Assembly: GCF_001612845.1 (NCBI RefSeq)
Contig: NZ_BDBF01000042.1
Span: 1 to 64,000 of the forward strand
Direction of reading: 5' to 3'
DNA length: 64,000 nt
Source: Nocardia elegans NBRC 108235
GTDB lineage: Bacteria; Actinomycetota; Actinomycetes; Mycobacteriales; Mycobacteriaceae
Part shown: positions 25,094 to 32,921 of the stretch, piece by piece
Layout of the letters: each line of letters begins with the position of its first letter
How positions within the stretch are numbered: the stretch's first letter is position 1
Position numbers and translations under genes: made by a program
Notes under the pieces: model-generated
The model's database searches: none
Told to the model about the DNA's origin: nothing
What the model saw: only the letters and a program-made list of their open reading frames with translations

Positions 25094-25852
25094 ATGAGCT
25101 GGTCGATCGCGGAGGTGGCGAAGATGTCGGGAGTCACTGCCCGCACCTTGCGCCACTACGACGACATCGGTTTGCTCACCCCGGCCCATGTGGGCAGCAA
25201 CGGCTATCGCTACTACGACGAGCAGAGCCTGTTGCGGCTGCAGCAAATCCTCGTGCTGCGCGAGCTGGGGCTCGGTCTCGCCGAGATCGCCGAGGCGGTC
25301 GACTCCGAACCGGACACGCTGGCAGCGCTCAAACGCCAGTACGCCCGGCTGCTCGCCGAACGCGACCGGCTGGGACGGATGGCCGAGACCGTGGCGCGCA
25401 CCATCGCCGAACTCGAAGGGAACAAGGAGATGTCAGTGCAGATCAACCGCCCGGAAAATCTGTTCGCGGGCTTCGATCACACGCAGTACGACGACGAGGC
25501 CCGGGAGCGCTGGCCCGAACAGTTCGAGCAGTCGCGGCAGGCGACCGCCGGTATGACCGCCGAGGACGTCGAGCGCATGCAGCGGGAACTGACCGCGGCG
25601 ATGATCCGGATGGCCGAATTCATGGCCGCCGGAACACCGGTCGAGGATGCGGCGGTACAGGCCGAAATCCACGCTCAGTACGAGGGGATCCGCCGTTTCT
25701 GGACCCCGAACCGGAGTGCGTACACCTGCCTCGGCCAGATGTATGTCGACGACGAACGGTTCAAGGCGAACTACGAGCGGATCGCGCCCGGATTGGCCGA
25801 ATACCAGCGCGACGCCATGGCCGTCTACGCCGAGCAGCGGCTCACCGACTGA
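25094..25852 (+). CDS. MerR family regulator with TipAS-like ligand domain
   Basis: A 252-aa protein of the TipAL type. The N-terminal MerR winged helix is WSIAEVAKMSGVTARTLRHYDDIGLLTPAHVGSNGYRYYDE, followed by a dimerisation helix (about 70-112). From about residue 118 to the end comes a TipAS-like domain, including RWPEQFEQSRQATAGM and a C-terminal PGLAEYQRDAMAVYAEQRL. TipAL in Streptomyces is triggered by thiopeptide antibiotics and other drugs. The ATG at 25094 has GGGAAG upstream; ATG 25082 is possible. It converges with the EamA gene, and the coding ends overlap by 28 bp. Confidence 0.88.
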   Translation: MSWSIAEVAKMSGVTARTLRHYDDIGLLTPAHVGSNGYRYYDEQSLLRLQQILVLRELGLGLAEIAEAVDSEPDTLAALKRQYARLLAERDRLGRMAETVARTIAELEGNKEMSVQINRPENLFAGFDHTQYDDEARERWPEQFEQSRQATAGMTAEDVERMQRELTAAMIRMAEFMAAGTPVEDAAVQAEIHAQYEGIRRFWTPNRSAYTCLGQMYVDDERFKANYERIAPGLAEYQRDAMAVYAEQRLTD

Positions 25853-26796
25853 TCGGTGTAGGCACTGGCCGCCTCGCCGCGGCGCACGATGAGCACGCCG
25901 GTGAGGACCAGCACGCCGCCGAGCAACTGGACGGGGTGCGGGGCCTCACCGAGCAGTGCCCACGCGACGATCAGGGCCGCCACCACTTCGAGCAGCCCCG
26001 TGAACGCCGCCGCCCGGGAGCCGAGCAGGCGGGTGGCGGCGATGCCGGCGACGTAGGCCAGGGCAGCGGTCACGGTGCCGAGAATCGCGATCAGCAGCCA
26101 CCACGGCATCGTGACACCTTGATACACAACGGGATTCGCGGTGGCTCGCAGCGGAAGGACGCCCGTCGCTCCGGCGGCGAGCAGTCCGAGTCCGCCGACG
26201 AGCAGCCCACCGGTGGCCAGGACGGTTCCCGGCAGGGTGCCGTGGCCGTGCGCCGAGAGCAGGAAGTACACCGCCCCGCAGGCCATGGCCAGCAGTGCCC
26301 AGCAGATGCCGATCCAGTCGGTGGCCGCGCCCGACCGCAGGTCGATCACGAAGAACAAGCCGGTGAGGCCGAGGAAAGCTCCGGCCACCGTCGATCCGGC
26401 CGGACGCTGGTGGCGACGCAGCCACAACCAACCGACCACCGCGATCGGCGAGGTGTACTGGATCAGCAACGCCATTCCCACGGACAGACGCGATACGGCG
26501 GTGAAATACGCCAGCTGCACTCCGGCGATCGCCACCAGCCCGTAGCCGAGGATCAGAGCCGCGTTGCCGCGCACCGACTTCCAGTTCTTCCGCAGTGCGA
26601 CGGCCGCTATCGGCGTGAGTGCCGCGGCGCCGACCAGGACGCGCACGATCACCACCGCCGCGGAACTCCAGCCGGCGTTCATCAGGCCGCGCGCCAAGGG
26701 GCCCGAGAGTGCGAACGACACCGCCGACACCATCGCGCACCCCGTGCCCGAACCCAGCCGGCCCCCGGTGGTGACCTCGGGCGCGATCCTCGACAT
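25825..26796 (-). CDS. EamA/DMT family transporter
   Basis: A 323-aa membrane protein with about ten predicted membrane helices arranged as two EamA repeats (about 18-150 and 165-305). Motifs include LAYFTAVSRLSVGMALLIQYTSPIAVV and, in the second repeat, ALAYVAGIAATRLLGSRAAAFTGLLEVVAALIVAWALLGEAPHP. DMT carriers export amino acids, nucleosides or drugs; the substrate is unknown. The 3' end overlaps the convergent MerR-type gene by 28 bp. If the neighbouring regulator senses a drug, this carrier is a conceivable partner, but the two are not co-transcribed. Confidence 0.87.
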   Translation of the reverse strand: MSRIAPEVTTGGRLGSGTGCAMVSAVSFALSGPLARGLMNAGWSSAAVVIVRVLVGAAALTPIAAVALRKNWKSVRGNAALILGYGLVAIAGVQLAYFTAVSRLSVGMALLIQYTSPIAVVGWLWLRRHQRPAGSTVAGAFLGLTGLFFVIDLRSGAATDWIGICWALLAMACGAVYFLLSAHGHGTLPGTVLATGGLLVGGLGLLAAGATGVLPLRATANPVVYQGVTMPWWLLIAILGTVTAALAYVAGIAATRLLGSRAAAFTGLLEVVAALIVAWALLGEAPHPVQLLGGVLVLTGVLIVRRGEAASAYTDQSVSRCSA

Positions 26797-26829
26797 GCCC
26801 GAGAACGCTAGGCCGGGCGGCGTCGGCTG

Positions 26830-27504
26830 TCACATGGTTTTGCGCGGGGTGGTCGCGGCCACCAGTTCGGCCACCGCGTCGGCGACAGGAGTGCTGCCGC
26901 CGGTGAGCTCGACGATGACCCGGTTCAGTGCCGGTTCGTGCAAAGCCGCGTCGATGAAGGCGGCGACGTCGTCGCGGGAGACCGAACCGTATTCGATGGC
27001 CAGGCCGGCGGTGACGGTGCCGGACCCCGGATCGTCGAGCAGCGTTCCCGGACGCACGATGAGCCAGTCCAGCGCGGTGTGGGTCAGATGGACGTCCGCG
27101 GACTTCTTCACCCGCATGTAGTGTTCGAACCCCGCCGAGGTTTCGCGGTCGCGCCCGGCATCGGGGAATACCGACACCAGCACGAAGCGCGAGACGCCCG
27201 CCTGCGCGGCGGCCGCGGCGGCCTTCTCCAGTCCGGCGCCGTCGATGGCGGTGGTCTTGTCGGGGCCGGTGCCGTGCGCGCCCGCGGAGAACACCACCGC
27301 GTCGTGCCCGGCGATCTCGGCCGCCAATTCCTCCACCGTATCGTGGATCAGATCGCCGGTCACCGGCGTCGCCCCGGTCGCCGCGACGGTCTCGGCCTGT
27401 TCGGGATTGCGGTGCATACCGGTGACCTTGTCACCGCGGTCCGCGAGGCGTTGCGCGAGGCGGCGGCCCACGCCGCCGGCCGCGCCGATCTGGAATACCT
27501 TCAC
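26830..27504 (-). CDS. NAD(P)-binding protein, atypical SDR/NmrA-like
   Basis: A 224-aa Rossmann protein. The dinucleotide motif GAAGGVGRRLAQRLADRG (8-25) is at the N-terminus, followed by TGDLIHDTVEELAAEI and VLVSVFPDAGRD, as in short atypical SDRs related to NmrA and flavin reductase-like proteins. The catalytic YxxxK is replaced by HYMRVKKSAD. It could be a redox sensor or a reductase. GTG 27504 has AGAGGTGATC upstream. Its stop lies 33 bp past the EamA start on the same strand, so the two could be one transcript with this gene first. Confidence 0.8.
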   Translation of the reverse strand: MKVFQIGAAGGVGRRLAQRLADRGDKVTGMHRNPEQAETVAATGATPVTGDLIHDTVEELAAEIAGHDAVVFSAGAHGTGPDKTTAIDGAGLEKAAAAAAQAGVSRFVLVSVFPDAGRDRETSAGFEHYMRVKKSADVHLTHTALDWLIVRPGTLLDDPGSGTVTAGLAIEYGSVSRDDVAAFIDAALHEPALNRVIVELTGGSTPVADAVAELVAATTPRKTM

Positions 27505-27757
27505 GAGCGATCACCTCTCTGTCGGCGAGTGCGGTCCACTGCCGATTGTGGACTCCGCGCCGAAACGTCCCGCGCCCGGGTGCACGGTGGCACGGCATGC
27601 TGGGTGGTCGCTGATCGTCACCGATTTCGACTCCGTATCCGTTGTGCGCAGTCGGGATGTGTCGCTCGGGGCGCACCGGCCGCCGCGCGGCTGGGAACGA
27701 GTGCAGTAGCGGGCCGGAGTGCCGCGGGATCGGTGCTGTGGGATCGCTCGTGTGGGA

Positions 27758-29071
27758 TCAGAGCGTGCCCGGGTGCGGTCGCAGCAACACCGGCGCACCG
27801 TGAGCGGGCACATTGGTGATGTTGCGGATGCGGCCGCGTTCGTGGGTGCGCACCGGCGCCAGGGCGAATCGGCTCAGCACTTCCGACAGCACCGCCGTGC
27901 CCTCCATGAGTGAGAATCCGGCGCCGATACAGCGACGCACACCGCCACCGAACGGCAGCCAGGTGTTGGCGGCCACGCTGCCGTCGAGAAAGCGTTCGGG
28001 TCGGAAACTTTCGGGTTCGGGATGATTGTCCGGATTCGCATGCGCCAGCACGATCGAGGTCTGCACAACGGTGCCGCGGGGCAGGGTGTACCCGCCGATC
28101 GTCGTCTCGCGCGTGAGCCGGCGCAGTGTGCCGCCGATGACCGGATGGCGGCGCATCGCCTCCTTGAGCACCGCTTCCAGATATTTGTCGTCGCCCTCGG
28201 CGGCCGCGCGGCGCGCCCGCTGCTGCACCTCGGGATGAGCGGCCAATTCGAACATCGCCCACGACAGCGCCGACGCGGTGGTTTCGTGCCCGGCCAGCAG
28301 CAGGGTCACCAACTGATCGCGCAGTTCGGCATCCGAGAGCGGCTCGTCGCCGGCCTCCGCGCCCACCGCGAGCAACCGGGCCAGCACGTCGGCGCGCTCA
28401 CCGGGATCCGCCTCGTCGCGCCGTCGCGCGATCTCCTCGTAGAGCAGCGCGTCGATCGCATTCTTGTTGTCGGCGAATCGCTTCCACGGGCCGAAACGCT
28501 GCAGCCGATGCCATTTCCAGCCCAGGAAGATCAGCGGGCCGACATCGACCAGGTACCGCAGCCGCGGCGCGAGCTCGGCACGTCCGCGCTGCTCGCTGAT
28601 GCCGAACACCACCTGCATGATCACATCGAGTGTCAGTTCGTTCATCCGTGGCAGCGTCACCAGCGTGGTATCCGGCTGCCACTGGTCGATGTGGTGTTTG
28701 GCGATCGCCTCGACCAGGTCGCGGTAGCCGCGCAGCGCCGAGCCGGTGAACGCCGGCATCAGCAGCCGGCGGGCTCGCGCGTGCTCGTCCTCGTCGGTGA
28801 GTAACAGCGAATGCTGTCCCATCACCGGCTCCAGCACCCGATTGCCTTCGCCGGCATGCAGATCCGCGGGGGCGCCGGCGAAGATCTCGCGGATGTGTTC
28901 CGGACGCGAGAACACCACCAGATTCTCGGCATACGGTGCGATCATGCGCATCGTGTAGACATCGCCGTAGCGGCGCGAGGCCACCCCGGCGAACCAGCCC
29001 CGCCACTTCGCGTGCAACAGCGTCTGAGCCACCCGCGGCAGCCGGGGACCCGGCGGGAACACAGTGGTCAT
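27758..29071 (-). CDS. Cytochrome P450
   Basis: A 437-aa P450. The I-helix motif is LLLAGHETTASALSWAMFELA, the K-helix ExxR is in LKEAMRRHPVIGGTLRRLTRET, the PERF-like motif is SFRPERFLDG, and the heme-binding loop is FGGGVRRCIGAGF with Cys381. All conserved elements are present, so it should be an active monooxygenase. The ATG at 29071 follows GGGAGGTAGCCCC. The N-terminal PPGPRLPRVAQTLLHAKW resembles CYP110/CYP132-like or fatty-acid P450s. No ferredoxin or reductase gene is adjacent, so redox partners are elsewhere. Confidence 0.9.
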   Translation of the reverse strand: MTTVFPPGPRLPRVAQTLLHAKWRGWFAGVASRRYGDVYTMRMIAPYAENLVVFSRPEHIREIFAGAPADLHAGEGNRVLEPVMGQHSLLLTDEDEHARARRLLMPAFTGSALRGYRDLVEAIAKHHIDQWQPDTTLVTLPRMNELTLDVIMQVVFGISEQRGRAELAPRLRYLVDVGPLIFLGWKWHRLQRFGPWKRFADNKNAIDALLYEEIARRRDEADPGERADVLARLLAVGAEAGDEPLSDAELRDQLVTLLLAGHETTASALSWAMFELAAHPEVQQRARRAAAEGDDKYLEAVLKEAMRRHPVIGGTLRRLTRETTIGGYTLPRGTVVQTSIVLAHANPDNHPEPESFRPERFLDGSVAANTWLPFGGGVRRCIGAGFSLMEGTAVLSEVLSRFALAPVRTHERGRIRNITNVPAHGAPVLLRPHPGTL

Positions 29072-29254
29072 GGGGCTACCTCCCGACGGTCCGCGGCGGT
29101 GCGAGATCCGATATCCACCCCACGGTAGCCCGGTAACCGTTACCGGACCACACACGTTCCATGAGCAGTGGGCGGCTGTCCGATAGCTGGATCGGCCGGG
29201 CCGAACCCGTGAAATTGCGCAGGGTGCACCGTCCGGGGCCATATCATCGGGGCC

Positions 29255-29881
29255 ATGCCCACCTTCCGAGCGGCCGGACGCAGGGATGTCTTCGCTGGTG
29301 ATGCCTGGCACCTGGCGTGTGCGATCGGCTGTGCGTCGATCACCGTCGGGGTGATTCTGCTCGTTTGGCCCGATAAGTCCGTTCCGGTAGCGGAACTATT
29401 GCTCGGAACGACGCTGCTGCTGACCGCCGCTTGGCAGCTCACGGTCGCCTTCCGCGCGCGCATCCGCGGCGGGCTCAAGGCGCTGGAATTCGGGAGCGGC
29501 GCCCTGTCGGTGCTGCTGGCGCTGTGGTGCATGCGCAGCGGTGACTGGGTGGCGTTGCTGGCGATGTGGGTCGGCATGGGATGGATGATCCGCGGCATCG
29601 TGCAGGCGATCGTCGCTGCCTGGTCGGAGGACCTGCCGAAGCCGGGCCGGCGCGAGGGCTACGGCCTGGCGACACTGCTGGCCGGGCTCATCGTGCTGGT
29701 GTGGCCGATCGACACCGTCGCGGCCCTGTCGGTTCTGGTCGGCGTCTGCCTGATGCTGCTCGGCGCGATGGAGATCCGCATGGCCGTCCGCGTCCGCCGT
29801 CCCGAAGGTGGTGGCGACCCGGTGGGGGTGCGCGGCCTGCTCGGACCGCGCGCGCAGACCCCCGTCCGGGCCGCGGATTAG
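29255..29881 (+). CDS. HdeD/DUF308 family membrane protein
   Basis: A 208-aa protein with about six membrane helices in three hairpins, containing the repeated HdeD pattern GVILLVWPD (about 31-39) and AGLIVLVWPIDTVAALSVLVGVCLMLLGAMEI (about 142-173). HdeD proteins are linked to acid resistance in Escherichia coli; in actinobacteria their role is unknown. A hydrophilic C-terminal tail ends RAQTPVRAAD. ATG 29255 lies 183 bp from the divergent P450 start. The next gene starts 9 bp after the stop, suggesting an operon with the two following genes. Confidence 0.8.
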   Translation: MPTFRAAGRRDVFAGDAWHLACAIGCASITVGVILLVWPDKSVPVAELLLGTTLLLTAAWQLTVAFRARIRGGLKALEFGSGALSVLLALWCMRSGDWVALLAMWVGMGWMIRGIVQAIVAAWSEDLPKPGRREGYGLATLLAGLIVLVWPIDTVAALSVLVGVCLMLLGAMEIRMAVRVRRPEGGGDPVGVRGLLGPRAQTPVRAAD

Positions 29882-29890
29882 GGTCGGGAC

Positions 29891-30454
29891 ATGGCTGTCG
29901 TTCACCACACCACCCTCGAGCCCGGCAAACTCGAACTGCTCACCGCATGGCTGCCGACGCGCGAATGGTTCACCGGCACAACGCCGCACCTGCACAAGGC
30001 GGGCGGGTTCCGCCTCGACGACCCCGACGGGGAGGTGGGCATCGAGCATATGCTCGTCGTCGACACCGCCGATCCCCGCCACCCCGTCTACCACGTGCCG
30101 ATGACCTATCGCGGCGCCCCGCTGCCCGGCGCGGAGGCGGCGTTGATCGGCACCTCCGAACACGGTGTGCTCGGGACTCGCTGGATCTACGACGCCGCGC
30201 ACGACCCGGTGGCCCTCGCGCAGATGGCGGCGCTGCTCGCCGGACGCGCGGTGGCCCAGGACCAGAACCGCAGCGACGCCCCCGCCGACACCGTCGAGGT
30301 GTCCGCCGCCGATCCGGAAACGCCGAACGCGGTGCGCGTCAATCGGATTCCCTCGCCGTCGGCCGCCTCCGCGCCCGGGTGGGCCCGGGTGAGCTGGACC
30401 GATGCGGAGGGCGCGCCGGCGGCGGGGGTAGTGCTGGAGGTAGCGGTGAACTGA
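29891..30454 (+). CDS. Maltokinase N-terminal cap-like domain protein
   Basis: A 187-aa protein resembling the CG0192-related domain that caps actinobacterial maltokinases. Typical stretches are LELLTAWLPTREWF, GGFRLDDPDGEVGIEHMLV and PVYHVPMTYRGAPLPGAEAALIGTSEHGVLGTRWIYDA. No kinase domain follows, so it is the stand-alone form with unknown function, perhaps in glycogen or trehalose metabolism. ATG 29891 lies 9 bp after the HdeD stop. The lipoprotein gene begins 31 bp downstream. Confidence 0.75.
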   Translation: MAVVHHTTLEPGKLELLTAWLPTREWFTGTTPHLHKAGGFRLDDPDGEVGIEHMLVVDTADPRHPVYHVPMTYRGAPLPGAEAALIGTSEHGVLGTRWIYDAAHDPVALAQMAALLAGRAVAQDQNRSDAPADTVEVSAADPETPNAVRVNRIPSPSAASAPGWARVSWTDAEGAPAAGVVLEVAVN

Positions 30455-30485
30455 GCGCGCACGCGTGCGGTCGGAAGGAGTCGAG

Positions 30486-31097
30486 GTGAGGTTCGGCAGA
30501 TACGGATATCGGACGGCTGCGGTGGTGCTGCTCGGCGCGACCGCCGCCACCACCCTCGCCGGTTGTGCGCAACGTGACTCCGGGACCGCACCCTCCGCGC
30601 GACCGGCCACCGAAACGCCTGCCGCGCAGTCGCCTTCGCCGCAGCACACCCCCACACCGGGGCCCACCACCGCCGCGCCGGCCATCGCGGCGTGCCGGCC
30701 ACGCCAGCTGGACATCACCGCCCACACCCTCTCGCCGGGGATGATGCATCGCGGCGTCGAACTGAGCTTCGCCCTCGCCGCCGACACCCCGCCCTGCACG
30801 ATCGGCGGCTATCCCGGCGTCGACACGGGCGAGGGCGGCCCGGCCCTGCACGCCCGACGCACCCCGCGCGGATATATGGGGGGCCTGCCCCGCGACGACG
30901 ACACGCCGCCCGCCGTCACGGTGCTGCCCGGTCGCCCCGCCCGCGCGGTCGTGGAAGGCTCCGCGATGGGCCCGGCCGGCGAAGACTGCCCGCTGTACAC
31001 GAGTCTCGATGTGACAGCTCCCGATTCGACCTACACCCGCACCGTGCACACCACCATCGACACCTGCGCTCTGGAGGTGCATCCGGTCACCGGCTGA
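30486..31097 (+). CDS. DUF4232-type lipoprotein
   Basis: A 203-aa predicted lipoprotein. The signal peptide ends in the lipobox TLAGC with Cys27 as the lipid-anchored residue. A Pro/Thr/Ser-rich linker (about 30-65) leads to a domain starting CRPRQLDITAHTLSPGMMHRGVELSFAL, matching DUF4232, with conserved cysteines (CTIGGYPG, DCPLYTS, DTCALEV). It is predicted to sit outside the membrane. GTG 30486 is chosen because GGAAGGAG lies about 6 nt upstream; GTG 30465 is in frame but unsupported. Function is unknown. Confidence 0.78.
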   Translation: MRFGRYGYRTAAVVLLGATAATTLAGCAQRDSGTAPSARPATETPAAQSPSPQHTPTPGPTTAAPAIAACRPRQLDITAHTLSPGMMHRGVELSFALAADTPPCTIGGYPGVDTGEGGPALHARRTPRGYMGGLPRDDDTPPAVTVLPGRPARAVVEGSAMGPAGEDCPLYTSLDVTAPDSTYTRTVHTTIDTCALEVHPVTG

Positions 31098-31127
31098 GGT
31101 GATCCGAGCCGGCGGGGGTGCCGGGCC

Positions 31128-31952
31128 TCAGGTGTAGGCGAGCATTCGGCACGGTCGGCCCGTACCGCCGATGTGTTCGGGCGCGCCGACCACGACGGTG
31201 GCGCCGGTCGGCGGGACCGAGCCGAGATTGGCCACCATCTCCACGCCGTAGCGCCCGCCGCCGAGGAAGGCGGTGTGTGCGCCGTAGTCGGGATCGTCCG
31301 CATGGTCGAGGCTGAGTGTATCCACCCCCGCGCCGACGATATCGCGCTGGCGCACAAGGTAATCCGCGGCCTCGGCGCAGAAGCCGGGCGCACGCGGGGT
31401 GCCCTGGACGTCGAGGTTGACGAAGGCCGCCGGATGGGCGAGCCGGCGTTCCCACCCGGAGTACATGGCGACGAAGGCCCGGGGCGGAATGCGGCCGTAG
31501 ATTCGCTCGAAGGCATCGATGTCGTCGATCGTGACCGTCGCGTCGACGTCGAACGCCGCCTTCGCGCTGATGTCGATCACGATGAGCGGAGCCACCAGAT
31601 CACGCACCGAGAAGGTGCCGCCCGATGCCCCGACGGAGGCGCGGCGCAGCGGCGCATCGACATGGGTTCCGGTGTGCTCCCACAACGCGATCGTGTTCTG
31701 GTCGAAACTGCCCAGCGCATGCCATGCCACCGGAACCATCGCGAACGGCGGATTGCCCGGCCACATCGGCGTATTCGGGCCCACCGGATGGGTGAGATCG
31801 ACGACGGCTCCGGCGCGCGGGCGTGCGGCGGGTGCGGTGGCCGCCACCGCCAGTGCCGCGAGGCCGGCCGCGCCCGCCAAGGCGCGCCGCGACGGGACCG
31901 TCGCGAAATCGGCACCGTCGTGGGCGATCCGGACGATCCGAGGTGCGCACAT
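31128..31952 (-). CDS. Cyclase family protein (kynurenine formamidase-like), exported
   Basis: A 274-aa protein of the PF04199 cyclase family. The metal-binding motif is HTGTHVDAP (93-101), and the early conserved block is VVDLTHPVGPNTPMWPGNPP. The N-terminus SRRALAGAAGLAALAVAATAPAA looks like a Tat or Sec signal, so it may be exported. Relatives hydrolyse N-formylkynurenine, isatin or similar rings. The exact substrate cannot be told. The ATG at 31952 is the only suitable start. It converges with the lipoprotein gene (30 bp apart) and has the methyltransferase stop 37 bp upstream. Confidence 0.8.
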   Translation of the reverse strand: MCAPRIVRIAHDGADFATVPSRRALAGAAGLAALAVAATAPAARPRAGAVVDLTHPVGPNTPMWPGNPPFAMVPVAWHALGSFDQNTIALWEHTGTHVDAPLRRASVGASGGTFSVRDLVAPLIVIDISAKAAFDVDATVTIDDIDAFERIYGRIPPRAFVAMYSGWERRLAHPAAFVNLDVQGTPRAPGFCAEAADYLVRQRDIVGAGVDTLSLDHADDPDYGAHTAFLGGGRYGVEMVANLGSVPPTGATVVVGAPEHIGGTGRPCRMLAYT

Positions 31953-31989
31953 GGTGCCCGGAAGCTTAGTGCCCCGCGACGTGTGACCG

Positions 31990-32811
31990 CTACGACTTAC
32001 GGGCCAGGGCGCATGCGATCAGTTGTTCCCACAGCGTGGGCTCGCGCTCGGCGGGGCCGATGCGCGAGACCGAGGCGTCGGCGTCGGCGGGCCGCCACCG
32101 GGCGCAGATCTCCAGCCCCGGCTCGAGCACCTCGAGATCGCCGAACAGATCGAGGATTTCCTCGTCCGAACGCCAGCGGCCACGCCCGAAGGTCGCCTGG
32201 AGCTTCTCCTCCGCGGCCTGCGTCTCCTCGTTGAAGCCGGAGCGGAAATGCGAGATGTAGATCTGTGAGCCCACCGGGATCCGGTCGGTCCACCACTTCA
32301 CCAGGTCGGCCGGATTCTCGTCGTTGTTGAGATGGTGCAGGATCGCGCTGAAGATCACCGCCACCGGCTCGTCGAAATCGATCAGCCGCCGCAGGTCCGG
32401 ATGAGAGAAGATGGCCTCCGGATCGCGCAGATCCGCGTGGATGACCGTGGTGTTGTCGTCGGCGGACAGCAGGGCGCGACCATGGGCCAGCACGATCGGA
32501 TCATTGTCCACGTACACCACGCGCGCGGTGTCGAGGTGACGCTGGGCGACCTGATGCACATTGTCGACGGTCGGCAACCCGCTGCCCATATCGATGAACT
32601 GGCGCACACCGGAGTCCGCAATATCGGCGACCGCGCGAATCATGGCCTGCCGATTGGCATAGGCGATGGCGACCGAACCCGGTAGATCGTTGATGAAGTA
32701 GTCACCGACCTTGCGGTCGACGGCGTAATTGTCGCGCCCGCCCAGCAGATAGTCGTACACGCGGGCGATGCTCGGCTTCGATTGATCCACCTGTGCGGCG
32801 CTGTCGGTCAT
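31990..32811 (-). CDS. SAM-dependent methyltransferase, DUF574/Methyltransf_19 family (copy 2)
   Basis: A 273-aa paralogue of the protein at 20330-21142. It has SIARVYDYLLGGRDNYAVDRKVGDYF, the SAM loop FIDMGSGLPTVDNVHQVAQ, VYVDNDPIVLAHGRALL and the family-typical FSAILHHLNNDENPADLV. The ATG at 32811 is directly preceded by an in-frame GTG (32814), and either could serve. It lies downstream of nuoN in the same direction with 110 bp between, so it probably has its own promoter. The substrate is unknown. Confidence 0.88.
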   Translation of the reverse strand: MTDSAAQVDQSKPSIARVYDYLLGGRDNYAVDRKVGDYFINDLPGSVAIAYANRQAMIRAVADIADSGVRQFIDMGSGLPTVDNVHQVAQRHLDTARVVYVDNDPIVLAHGRALLSADDNTTVIHADLRDPEAIFSHPDLRRLIDFDEPVAVIFSAILHHLNNDENPADLVKWWTDRIPVGSQIYISHFRSGFNEETQAAEEKLQATFGRGRWRSDEEILDLFGDLEVLEPGLEICARWRPADADASVSRIGPAEREPTLWEQLIACALARKS

Positions 32812-32921
32812 CACACCAGTTTCTGTGCGCGGAGGTCGTCGTCGGACTCGATCCTAGAGCCACCGTTGACGTTTCGGTGCAACCTCGACGAGAACCGTTG
32901 TTCCCGAAGCAGTCTCCGGCA

